In this document: positions 1 to 9,867 of the stretch, piece by piece | Position numbering within the stretch: the stretch's first letter is position 1 | Layout: every line of letters begins with the position of its first letter | Assembly (NCBI GenBank): GCA_949592205.1 | Contig: CATIUR010000004.1 | Span: forward strand, 83,675,337-83,739,336 | DNA from: Helichrysum umbraculigerum | Taxonomy: Eukaryota; Streptophyta; Magnoliopsida; Asterales; Asteraceae | Reading direction: 5' to 3' | DNA: 64,000 nt | Made by a program: the position numbers and the translations under genes | Notes under the pieces: model-generated | Databases searched by the model: none | Seen by the model: only the letters and a program-made list of their open reading frames with translations | Told to the model about the DNA's origin: nothing

Positions 1-670
1 ACAAGTCCACAAGCACCAACATACAAGCAAACGAAGCAAAACAAGAACACACTGGGGGGTCATGGCCGTACACGGCCTAAACCAAGCAGTACACGGCCTG
101 TTTAGGGCCATACATGGCCTTGAACAATCCGTACACGGCTGTAGGGTGGCCGTGTGCTGTCCCGTGTGTTGTTTTCGACTTTTCGCGTTGCTTCGGAAGG
201 CCGTATCTTCTTCGTTTCGCATCCGTTTGACTTGATTCTTTCACCTACGGTCTCGTAATTCCGTTACGCTTCTAATGATGTCAATTTGGTAGGAATTGGA
301 TGTGTGGAGCCTAGGCATGTCCAGAATACTTCTCGTAGTCTTCGGTTGTGCTGTTTCTTGCATAACTTTCTCATCCTTGATCCATCTTGAGCAATCCTTA
401 TATCCACGTTGTTGTAATCTCTATAGCTATAAAATAAGGTAATTGTGAGGTGTTGGTATGGAGTTTACAGTAGATATAAGGTATGGCTCAATTTGGTGCC
501 CATTTCAACGTATTTTAAGCCCTTTTCGTTTAGTTTTGGAAAGTCCATCAAGTTTTCACCTTTATAACAAAATGTGATAAATAATGATGTTTTAAAAATG
601 TTTTTGTTATAAAAGGCCTAAATATGGGGTAAATAATGTAGGTAAAAACATGACTTTTTGCGCTACATCA
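1..670 (-). repeat. Athila-like LTR, 5' part, truncated by window edge
   Basis: Read on the minus strand, this begins at 670 with TGATGTAGCGCAAAAAGTC, which matches the LTR start of element F (27099, TGATATCGCGTAAAAAGTC). Just outside it, 671-700 reads on the minus strand as GCTTGAGGACAAGC followed by a purine run, the sequence that precedes the 3' LTR in Athila-type elements and in F (27062-27095). So this is the 3' LTR of a minus-strand element, cut by the window edge. At 64-163 it carries a cluster of imperfect palindromes around GGCCGTACACGGCC. No gene is present. Confidence 0.7.
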
Positions 671-895
671 TATATCTCACACTTTTTTGCTTGTCCTCAA
701 GCAATTCCACCTGTCAACTATACCCTAAAACTTTTTCTAAAAAGATAGTTTTGCGGGAATCGCAAATATAAGTAAAAACACGAATATAATCAAATAATCC
801 CTCGGGTGTAACATAGGAGGTATGCACATGACGTATCCAACTTTTCGGAATGATCATCTTGGGCATGCTATATATTCGCTTATATTATATTTGCG
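671..895 (-). repeat. Athila-like internal remnant with PPT
   Basis: A short non-coding stretch adjoining the Athila-like LTR. The PPT-like purine run lies next to the LTR (about 671-690, minus strand). I see no coding sequence. Its far boundary with the Tekay-like LTR remnant at about 895 is approximate. Confidence 0.45.
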
Positions 896-1295
896 CAAAT
901 TTTAATGGAAGTATTATTTAAAATACTTTATTTTTATGTTTCTGAAAGTGTGTCGGGCCTCGTTTAGTTGTCGGTTACGATTTACGCATTCGTATCGTGT
1001 CGGTTACGTTTTATATAAAACGTACAATATTTTGTATATTATTAATACATAATAATATAAAATGAATAACGACTACTTTATTACCAAAATAGAGTTACGT
1101 TATTTATTAAAAGGTTTCACCAACGTCCGTAAGTATCGGAATCCATCCGAATGTTATGCGTATTTAAAATTAATTACGTGCGTGTATATATAAACATACA
1201 AAATGTTACACATATTTAGCCTAATACCAAAGTAAATACATGTAATGATAACACTGTTAGGCAACAGATGACGTCCTAATTTGTCGGGTATCACA
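896..1295 (-). repeat. Tekay-like LTR fragment (LTR 5' end)
   Basis: On the minus strand this starts at 1295 with TGTGATACCCGACAAATTAG and resembles the first 400 bp of LTR A (about 49070-49468) and LTRs B and C. Shared features are the TGTRAYACCCG start, the run around 'caccaacgtccgta', and AT-rich spacing. The rest of the LTR is missing, so it is a truncated copy. No coding sequence. Confidence 0.6.
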
Positions 1296-2920
1296 CAACC
1301 ATAGCTAATGCACTAATCTCCACATCTTGATCATCATCACTCAGATTTACAACATATTGTGAAGAAGATTATGGCTGATCATTATTCTGATCCCTTGTTG
1401 GATTATCATCTTTCGGATCATTGTTTATCTCATTTTCATCATTGCCAGCATTGTCTCCAGCATTACCACCTCCGCCCTTACCATCACCATCATTATCATC
1501 CGAATTCTTCCCCTGATCAGTAGATGTCTTCTTCTTGAGGGTTGCTAATTCCGATTCCAGAGTAGTGATGTGCAAATCTTGTGCTGTAATCACATGTTAC
1601 ATCGACTCAACTTGTTTTTAGAGAGTCTGTACCATAGAAAGAACATCAAATGGAGGTTGTGGTATGGTTGATGATTGAGACACATTTGATACATAAGGTG
1701 GAGGCTGTGTAAGAGTTCGGTGAACTTGTCTTCGAGTATGTCGTATTTGTTCTTGACGTTTTTGATTTCGACTTCTTTTATGTCGACGTACAAGAGGTTG
1801 TTCTGATATTTGTGGCTCAAAATTAGGATCTTCTTCCTCTCATCGTCTTTTTGATGGACCAGATCCTTCATTTCTCTGAACGGCCCTTTATGCAGCTCGT
1901 AGAAATGTTTTATATTTTTGAGACGAAAAAGCACGAGAGTTTTCAAGCAACCATTTAAAATCCATTTCCGTTGAAGTTTCAAAGTTAACATCATCAACAC
2001 TTGCAGCATTCTCTGCTTCATGGTTCTATGCATCAGTTTCTTCAATAAATTCACTGATAATTGGTGGATCATTAACTGGTGGAGGAGAATCAAGTTGTTG
2101 TACTTGTAGAGGAACCTCAGGTCGTTGTACACGTGGAGGAGAATCAGGTTGGTATACTTGTGGAGTAACATTCTGTTGAGGTTGAGCTTCTTCATCCGAA
2201 CTATAATTGATCGGTGAACCTTTTTCATATTCGCTACACTTGTCATTGGTCGGGGCTCAATAATCAAGATCAATTATGTGACCAAATAATTCAACTGTTG
2301 GAGGTGTCTTAGACTTATATTTATGACAATCAGCAAAAATCCGTTTGGGCATAAGCATTAAGTTCAATGGCATCCCCTCCATAGGTAGATTCGGCACTTA
2401 AGCATTTATCATCAACTGAACAAACTCGGAAACATTAAAAATTTCCCAGAGGATGTTTCAGCATTCAAAATCATCAAAGTGAAAACATATTTAGAAAAGT
2501 TATACGGCTTGTTCAACAACAATGCAACCATCGCGGACTGGAGATCTTATATAATCCCATCTAATCCTCCTTTTCTCACAGATAAGCAAACGATAAGCAC
2601 ATGAATGAGAAAACGCCAGTTAGGACTCACATGTGCCTTTCGCATCTGGGAATCATCAAATCGTGCATTGTATCTTAGTCTCTGAAAGAACCCCGTAAGC
2701 AAAAATGGTGGAAATCTGGTTCTAGAGCCTTGAGAATCTCCGAATTGAAGCACTTCTCTGATTGTAGCTTCCAGAATCACTATCTAATGATTCGCAATGG
2801 TAGCAAGGTTAGATAGAGTTTCCAATTCACAATGATATTCAGCCGTTGTCCAAAATTGTGAAAGTCGGTTGTAATTAAGAGGCGTGTATGTAGTGATAGC
2901 ATGATGAATTCGTGAACGCT

Positions 2921-4492
2921 TGATAACATCAAATAATATGATATTTATATATTAATAATCCCTATATTTTAAAAATTTTTATTGCATTTATGTTGATTTA
3001 GATACTTAATTTGTTTATATTTGCAATATAGGTATGAAAGATGAAGAATTGAAGAAAAGAATGAAAAAGAAACTGAAATAAAGAAAATGGAAGACTTTGA
3101 GAAGAGGAAGTTTTAAAAGAAGATTTAAATGGTATTATTAAAGAAATGGGCCAAGAAAAGAGTTTAAATTCGGAATAGAGAAGAAGATAGCCCAAGATTG
3201 AGTCTGGCCCGTGCTTGGAATATTCTGGAAAACAAGACCAACCGGCGGTTGGTATTACTAAGCCGGCGGTTGATTATTTATATTAGAAGGAGGTGAAGAT
3301 CGCAGAGTTGGACTTGGACTCTAAGTACTCCAACCGGCGGTTGAGAACTCCAACCGGCGGTTGGACTGGCGGTTTGTAAAAGTATGAATAGAGGCTTTGG
3401 TCAGACTAAACCATATACGATTTTGATATTCTAAATTCGACTTTGGGGTTTAGAATAAGAATAGAGGTGCGAATTTGGAGGCTAGGAAGCTAGGGTTTTA
3501 AGGTTTTAAACCCTACAAAGAGCTTGTTCATCATTAGGGTTTGGTTTCTTTATCCTTGTATTTTGTAAGTATGCTATTTAATTATACTTTGGATATGTTT
3601 ACTTGATTTCAATTATGAATTAAGTTTCTTATTGTGTTATTTAGATGAATGTTATTTGAATTATAGTTTGAATTTATGTTTACGTTGATATTGATTTATT
3701 GAATATTTATTATAATTTCCCGATAATTGTCTTGATTATATAATTGAGTTGTTCTTACATAATTAATTAAGATTATATGCTATAATTTAATTAACTTATG
3801 AACTTGAGACTTCGGGCCGAGGAGATAATGGAAGAACATTAAGACTTAATAATATAATTGATGTGGTAATCATAAACGTTTGTATGCTACAAAGTTGACT
3901 ACAAAGTTATAATAAATTGTTGATAGGTTTAATTGAATGAAGGTTGGGTGAGTAATACTAAGAAGATGAGCTCTCTATAGTATATTTGAAAGAATCTAGT
4001 ACTTTTTCCTGATTTTTATAAGATAGTTGCCATAGCCATAGGAAGGTATCTATATTAGTTAATTCACCAATAGACTAATCAACGATAAAATAAACATAAA
4101 AGAAAACTATAATAATCAAATAAAGCTAATCTAAATAAATACAATCTTCTCTCTAAATTAGTAATTTCTATTTGTTTCTAATACTTTGAATTGGGTTGGT
4201 TTATTATAAATATGTATCAATATAATTATGTTCGAACGGAACTAAAACGTTCCCCCTTATTTGTAATATTAATTGTAATTAAATTGTGAATAATTATAAT
4301 TAATTGTAATTATATAGGAAGTAATTGATTATTTTATATTCTACGTTCCCTGTGTTCGATACCTGAACTTACTTGTAAAAGCTATATTATACGAACGGGT
4401 CATACTTGCCTGTATTGTGTGATAGTATTATTTAGTATCTCCTTGATTTAAAACTTGTTATTATTTTAATTGACTATACTTAGCACACACCA
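2921..4492 (+). mobile_element. Solo LTR, Athila/Tat-like, 1572 bp
   Basis: It begins TGATAACATC and ends GCACACACCA, flanked by the 5-bp duplication ACGCT (2916-2920 and 4493-4497). The text near the 3' end (CCCTGTGTTCGATACCTGA, about 4348) is the kind found near the 3' end of Athila/Tat LTRs, which gives plus orientation. No second LTR or internal region is present, so it formed by LTR-LTR recombination. It interrupts the reading frame of the surrounding minus-strand pseudogene. It contains a cluster of the palindrome CCAACCGGCGGTTGG at 3238-3374. Confidence 0.8.
3238..3374. repeat. Palindromic word cluster, CAACCGGCGGTTG
   Basis: Four or five copies or partial copies of a self-complementary CCAACCGGCGGTTGG word lie within about 140 bp of the solo LTR. 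The first copy (3238-3252) is a near-perfect palindrome. Spacing is irregular, so it is not a simple tandem array. Confidence 0.75.
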
Positions 4493-4680
4493 ACGCTTTA
4501 AAAATCGAATCATATCACGATATGCACGAGATTCGGGAATTGTGTCATCTGAAAGAGCAAATGTATTATGACGAGCTTCAAACTTTAAAGTAGCAGCCAT
4601 TCAGTAACTTTTAGACAGTATTCATACAAATACGAACGATTAAAACAAAATTTCACATGTTGAAGCATCTTAAGTGTTTT

Positions 4681-4888
4681 AGCGACAGTGGCTAAGTGTC
4701 GCTCACAAAGCGATAGTATGAAATGTCGCTTAACTTGTTCGATTAAATGACAAGTATCAAACAGTGTAGTGTCGTTGTTACTGTACCAGTGACACTAGCA
4801 AGTGTCGCTTTCAGTAAGAAAAATGACATGTGTCAAATCAAAAGCGACACTATTTGAGTGTCGCTAGATTTCCAGAATTAGTGTCGCA
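4681..4888. repeat. Inverted word cluster, AGCGACAC / GTGTCGCT
   Basis: About ten copies of a GCGACA or TGTCGC word in both orientations. One perfect hairpin has 9-bp arms AGCGACACT and AGTGTCGCT around a 5-nt loop (4843-4865). The cluster lies just upstream (minus-strand sense) of the ATG at 4600, in the position of a transcribed leader. No protein is encoded here. Confidence 0.75.
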
Positions 4889-5371
4889 TGGTTTCCAGGA
4901 AACGTGAATCGGTGTTTTAACCAAGACAAACATGATTTAATCGTAAATAAAAGATCGACACATAAAAACGAACCCGTAACCCCAATTGCTAAATCGTAAA
5001 ATTAACATCGAAAAACATGATTATAAAGCGATTATTACTTGATTGATTAGTTGAGTCAAGTAATACTTCAGCGATTTTAACAGTTATGTCGTTTGTAACC
5101 GATTTCATCTTAGCCTTGGCTAGATCATTCCGCAATCAGTTTAAGTGTAATTTGTTCTTAATAAATTCAATTTGAGCTATCTCTATTGCACTCTTACTTA
5201 TCAGCTTTCATAACTATCATTTACTTTACTACATTTTAATACTTTTGATATTAATTGTTAATTAAAATTTGAAGTTAAAATCAAAGAAGTATTTGTATTC
5301 ACCTCTGTCTAAAAATCACAAGCTATTAATTGTGACTCCAAATACTTAAATGATATGTGTATTTGGGATCT

Positions 5372-5374
<3 letters not shown>
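4889..5374. other. Non-coding stretch, no gene seen
   Basis: AT-rich sequence with no reading frame of note. It may be the distal leader or LTR of the element that carried the minus-strand ORF ending at 4600, but no LTR end could be identified. Confidence 0.4.

Positions 5375-5423
<49 letters not shown>
5375..5423. repeat. (TA)n microsatellite
   Basis: Uninterrupted TA dinucleotide run of about 49 bp. It forms the left border of the TGTGATTATC-rich segment. Confidence 0.95.
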
Positions 5424-5427
<4 letters not shown>

Positions 5428-5830
5428 TAATTCCGAGGGAACTTTTATTATTATTTTTTAACCATTTCTTATTAATTTTTTTGTTCATTATAATCACATT
5501 TTATAACTAGATAATCACATGAATAATATGTGATTATCAAGTCATATTTTGTGATTATTTCGAACACATGATAATCACAATATATTAGAAAATAATTATA
5601 TGCGATTATCATATTATATTTTATGATTATCTTAAATAATCGCAATGGAAACGACCGTAAAAAAAGTTCGAAGAAAGTTAATATTTTTTATTTATATATA
5701 TATCATAGCTTCCGAATGTTATTTTAATAATAATCATTGAAAAATTTTTGAAGAAAAATGTGTTTCGGATAGTTAAAAAGTGATTTTGAAGTATTTCATA
5801 TATTTCTATGAAAATTAACAGTCTTATTTG

Positions 5831-5833
<3 letters not shown>
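5424..5833. repeat. TA-bounded segment rich in TGTGATTATC / GATAATCACA
   Basis: Between two TA runs, about nine copies or near-copies of a GTGATTATC word occur in both orientations (about 5488-5640). No protein is encoded. The bounded position suggests a small non-autonomous element that targets TA repeats, but no terminal repeats were found. Confidence 0.45.

Positions 5834-5910
<77 letters not shown>
5834..5910. repeat. (TA)n microsatellite
   Basis: TA run of about 77 bp separating two TA-bounded non-coding segments. Confidence 0.95.
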
Positions 5911-5913
<3 letters not shown>

Positions 5914-7155
5914 GGGAGATTTAGAGGGAAGTAAAAAAAAACGAGGGAAGCTATTCTCAGTCACACATTCTGGTCAACTCAAAAGTCAACGCGGTGGCAA
6001 ATTTATAAATAACTCAAAAAAACCCTAGAAACGCTAACATTCATTTGGAAAACATGTTAATCAAAAACAACTAAAATACGTGATTTTCATGTTAAATTCA
6101 TCAAATTAAAGCTTGAAACTTGCAAAAATAAATTGAAAAACACTAATATATACAACTCGTTTAGCAAGATTAATTTAACAATTGTTAAATTCAAACAAAA
6201 AAATGTTGAAAATAGATTTCATAAAGTAAATTATAAAAACCCATAAAAAATCACAAATTCATTCAATTGAGTATATAAAGCAAAATAAAAATAAATCAAT
6301 CATATACATCAATAATCAAACAAACTTGTAGTAATTTTACATTTTACACAAAAAAATTCTCAAAATCAAAATTTTCATAACGTTAACACTCATTTGAAAT
6401 GTATGTTAACAAAATTAAAACTTAAACATTCATTTATGTTGAATATTAGCTTATATATGTTATTATTGTATAATAACTCATATTCATCATAAATGTATGT
6501 TAACATCTCATTAAGTCTTTAACATTCATTAATGATGAATATTAACTTATATCATGCTGATGAACATCATAACATTCATTTATAATGCATATTAACTCAT
6601 ATATATTGCGATACATTGATGAATGTTATATTATCACATTCAGCAATATATAATAACTTATATAAGGTAATATTCAACAAAAATAAATATTTAAGAATCT
6701 TTATTGTAATTTTGATTAACATGCTTCCCAAATGCATGTTAACTTTCTGGAAATTTACATTTTTGAAATTGATGATGAATGGCTATAATTCAATTAATTC
6801 CTCATTTATAAGTTATGTATGATGAAATTCGTTTAATTTGACTATTTTCATTAAAAAATAAAAAATTTCACAAAAACCCAAAAGTTACACCCAAAATTTT
6901 ATATTTTTGATGAATATGTATAACGAGGAATTGATGATCTATATGAACGCGATTGATGAATTCGAAAATTTATAATGTTTCTGATTGAAGAATCAATGAA
7001 ATACATGCTTTAATTTGGGTTTTTAGACAAAAATTGGTGAAGTGGGTTTTGTTTATGTTTTGCTTCTTGTAGGAAAAAAAGTGGGGAGGAAATGGGTGGA
7101 TGAGGTTTGCTTCTCTCATTCCCTCAAATTTGAAGCTTCCTACTTGATCATTTCC
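5911..7155. other. TA-bounded AT-rich non-coding segment
   Basis: It starts with a G-rich border (GGGGGGAGATTTAGAGGGAAG) and ends with TTGAAGCTTCCTACTTGATC before another TA run. Internally it repeats words such as AACATTCAT and its inverse many times. The ends show only weak inverted similarity. It may be a non-autonomous element inserted in a TA microsatellite. No gene is supported. Confidence 0.4.
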
Positions 7156-7162
7156 TTATATA

Positions 7163-7203
<41 letters not shown>
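7156..7203. repeat. (TA)n microsatellite
   Basis: TA run of about 48 bp with one interruption near 7169. Confidence 0.95.
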
Positions 7204-7208
<5 letters not shown>

Positions 7209-8268
7209 AGAAATCTCTTATTATTAATTAATTTCTAGTTATTTTAATATCTAAATATATATTTCAAGTGGACTAAAAGGTAGTTTTCAACTCACGCCGA
7301 CTTAGTTAAAATATTTAACAATCTTACGTAATATATTTTATGTGATGTCACTATTTTTAACATACCCCATTATTTTCACAATTGGACATCTATTTTGAAA
7401 CACACTAAAATGGAAAGTTGAACACTTATTATCCAACAAATCGAGTATTTTATTGAACAATAATGCAATACCTTTAATAGTTTATCCAAACAGAATGCAC
7501 TATTTATTATTGATAGATAGAGTTTAGTTCAAATGAGAATAAATTTTGTTGAAAATTCAAAAATCAATCTCAGACATTCATTTTCATCAAACTTTACTTT
7601 CTATCATATTTTTTAAAAAATTATATCTCAAAAACGGCTAAGTGAAAATTATCAAACATACTTTCAAAAGTAGACAATCGACCATCTAATATTAAAATAC
7701 GGACTGTATATATAGTTACAAATCAAGATTTTAATAGGTAGACAACTAAACCTAAACTTTAGTAGTAATTCATGAAATATCAAAGTCAAATTAAACCAAC
7801 TCTTATATAACATAAGACTTTTATATCTATTTCTAAAAAAATGTAATTATATCTAACATAGGATTAAATATAATATTTAAATTTAAATAAATGATAAGTT
7901 AGTAGCTATGACTACATTACCTAGTTGTCTTGTTCGTAAGATAATGACTAGGTCAAAGAATTATATCTCACTTAAAACAACTAACCAATATTAAAAACAT
8001 CTTGATCTAGCATTAAGGTTTTATAAACTTTCTTTAATATGAAAAGATTACTTTAATGAATAATTGTAATCATGGATTGTACATGTCGTTTGACCTTTTA
8101 TATTAATTTTATAATACCATGACCATAATATTTAAACAAATGATAAGCTAGTAGCTATCGATTTTATAAACCTTTTAAAATCTCAAACTTTTCCCCATGG
8201 ACCTATATATTTAAGATTTACTTAATTTAACCAATTAATAAACTTTTGCTGAATTCCGATGGAGTTAG

Positions 8269-8270
<2 letters not shown>
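7204..8270. other. AT-rich intergenic DNA, no gene seen
   Basis: About 1.1 kb of AT-rich sequence without a supported reading frame, LTR end or terminal repeat. Confidence 0.6.

Positions 8271-8350
<80 letters not shown>
8271..8350. repeat. (TA)n microsatellite
   Basis: TA run of about 80 bp that forms the left border of a fold-back MITE. Confidence 0.95.
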
Positions 8351-8353
<3 letters not shown>

Positions 8354-8908
8354 GGGTTGAGTTCTGATAAGAACACAAGGATTACGTGAGAACGGTGAAA
8401 ACGCATCCAAGCCGTTTAATTTTTGATTAAAAAACCTGATTGTGGAAGTGACAATTTTATAAATATTTTGAAGTCTGATTTTGAAGGGTTCACATCACTT
8501 TTGCTTTGGTGGGGTTTTTTTTTTGGGTTAACATCAGTTTGGTGAGGTGAAGTATTTTTTTTTCTTAACATATGGTTTTGAAGTTATGAATGTTTATTTT
8601 ACAGATTTACATAGTTTTTAATGAGATGAAGTTAATATTTTTTTTGTTAACATTAATTTTTGAAGAGGTTAAGATTTATATATATTGATTCACTACTTAA
8701 AACATATTGTTAACAAAAAATAGATACAACTTCACCATGTTAAAACTTTTGTGAAACAAAAAAATTACACTTCATCCTAGCAACCCTTATGTGAACCCAC
8801 TTAAATCAAATTTCAAAATATTTACAAAATTGCCACCTCCAAAATCAGGTTTTTTGATTACAAAATGGATGGCTAGGATGTGTTCTCACTGTTCTCACGT
8901 AATCTTTG
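8351..8908. mobile_element. Fold-back MITE, TA-associated
   Basis: The left arm (about 8372-8480, containing CACAAGGATTACGTGAGAAC) is the inverse of the right arm (about 8802-8908, containing GTTCTCACGTAATCTTTGTG) over roughly 110 bp with scattered mismatches. The interior also folds on itself: 'ttaacat...ggtgaagt' on the left against 'acttcacc...gttaa' on the right. It has no coding capacity. It begins at the end of a TA microsatellite, like Micron-type MITEs. Cop1 starts inside its right terminus, and the missing right tip is not found elsewhere in the window. Confidence 0.7.
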
Positions 8909-9322
8909 TGTTGGCGCATGTTAGTGTGTCTGTCAATTGGTCTATCTTGTAGTTTGAATTGTAATTAGGATTGCTGACTTGTGCGACGTTGTCTGTAATG
9001 TCGCACATGCGACGTCAGTTAGCTGGGCCTGCGACATTGTCTATGTCGCATGGGCCTGGGCCTGCGACGTTGTGTGTAACGTCGCAGGATTTAGTGTTTA
9101 GTATTTAAACATGTTTTGTAATCAGTTTTAGGGTTGACGAATAACCCTAAACGCAATTAGTCGAAAATCTCTGTAAGCTAGTTGGTCAATATCAATAAAC
9201 AAGTATTTGAATACGTTAATATTGGGTTTGTTTGATTGATTCGTTTGTGTTAGTATTCAATTGTTGATTCCGCCATCAATTGATTAGTGTAACTCGATCA
9301 AGATCGCCGTAAGGGACTTTCA
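8909..9322 (+). repeat. Cop1 5' LTR
   Basis: It begins TGTTGGCGCATG at the disrupted MITE end and ends GGGACTTTCA just before the PBS, giving 414 bp. It holds a GCGAC word cluster at 8982-9086. No matching 3' LTR was found in the window, so both boundaries rest on TG...CA and PBS spacing only. Confidence 0.75.
8982..9086. repeat. Inverted word cluster in Cop1 LTR, TGCGACRTT
   Basis: Three inverted pairs follow one another. One has arms TGCGACAT and ATGTCGCA around TGTCT (9030-9050). Another has 9-nt arms TGCGACGTT and AACGTCGCA around GTGTGT (9063-9086). In RNA these would be stable stem-loops. Confidence 0.85.
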
Positions 9323-9324
9323 AC

Positions 9325-9336
9325 TGGTATCAGAGT
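9325..9336 (+). promoter_or_regulatory. Primer-binding site, initiator-Met tRNA type
   Basis: TGGTATCAGAGT starts two bases after the LTR end. It matches the complement of the 3' end of plant initiator methionine tRNA, the usual primer for copia elements. Confidence 0.85.
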
Positions 9337-9555
9337 TTCGGGGGCTCGTTTTTGGAGCATCGGATCGAGTTTTTGATTTTACTAACGATTAATCATATTG
9401 TTTTTGTGTGGGTTTTTCGTGTTTTCAGTGTTTACAGGTTGAAGATTGCGTTTTTTGGGAAATATTTAAGGGTTTGTTCGTTTGAAATTCGTGGAAATCG
9501 ATTAGGGTTTGATTTTTTGCGAATTACGGTTTTTGGCCGCAGCTGTTTGCGAATT

Positions 9556-9829
9556 TGCGACATTAGCTGCGACATTAATAGCGACGTCAACTGCGACATC
9601 ATTAATCTGACCTAATTTTGGTCTTTGCGACGTTGTTTTTGACTTCGCTACTTTGACCTTAATTGGTTACTGCGACATTGCGTTGCGACGTTGTGTTCAT
9701 CTGCGACATTGAGTTGCGACGCTATTGTCTACGTCGCATTTTTTCGGATTCTTAATTGAATCATCGGCTTTTTGCGACATCCTCTACGACGTTGTTGATT
9801 TTTCAGCGACATTAGCTTCATTGTCGCTA
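9556..9829. repeat. Word cluster in Cop1 leader, TGCGACRT
   Basis: About fifteen copies of TGCGACATT, TGCGACGTT, ACGTCGC or close variants sit in the untranslated leader, ending some 40 bases before the gag ATG at 9868. They use the same word as the LTR cluster (8982-9086) but in a separate part of the element. Confidence 0.85.
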
Positions 9830-9867
9830 GTTTCAGATTGTTTGTAATTTTGTTTAAGGATACTACA

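Larger units (their letters stand above)
1299..4600 (-). pseudogene. Decayed repeat-borne ORF of unknown function, split by a solo LTR
   Basis: On the minus strand an ATG at 4600 opens a reading frame beginning MAATLKFEARHN. It is cut at 4493-4497 by a solo LTR and resumes at 2920 down to about 1300. The better-preserved block (about 2780-2547) contains REVLQFGDSQ, FPPFLLTGFFQRLRYN, SPNWRFLIHVLIVCLS and a VRKGG motif. The C-terminal part is Pro/Gln-rich, then Lys-rich with a heptad-like segment, then an Asp/Asn/Gly-rich tail (1369-1593). Several stops and frame changes are visible. From memory this resembles a protein family repeatedly annotated in Asteraceae genomes as part of transposable elements; I know no biochemical role. 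Its 4601-5370 upstream region holds a palindromic word cluster, as the leader of Cop1 does. The parent element could not be delimited. Confidence 0.5.

Noticed and set aside
5309..5497. ORF across a TA run (poly Ile-Tyr)
   Set aside because: The reading frame exists only because TA repeats lack stops; same for 8222-8410.
6616..6822. 68-codon ORF in AT-rich DNA
   Set aside because: Low-complexity composition, no domain, lies in repeats of AACATTCAT words.
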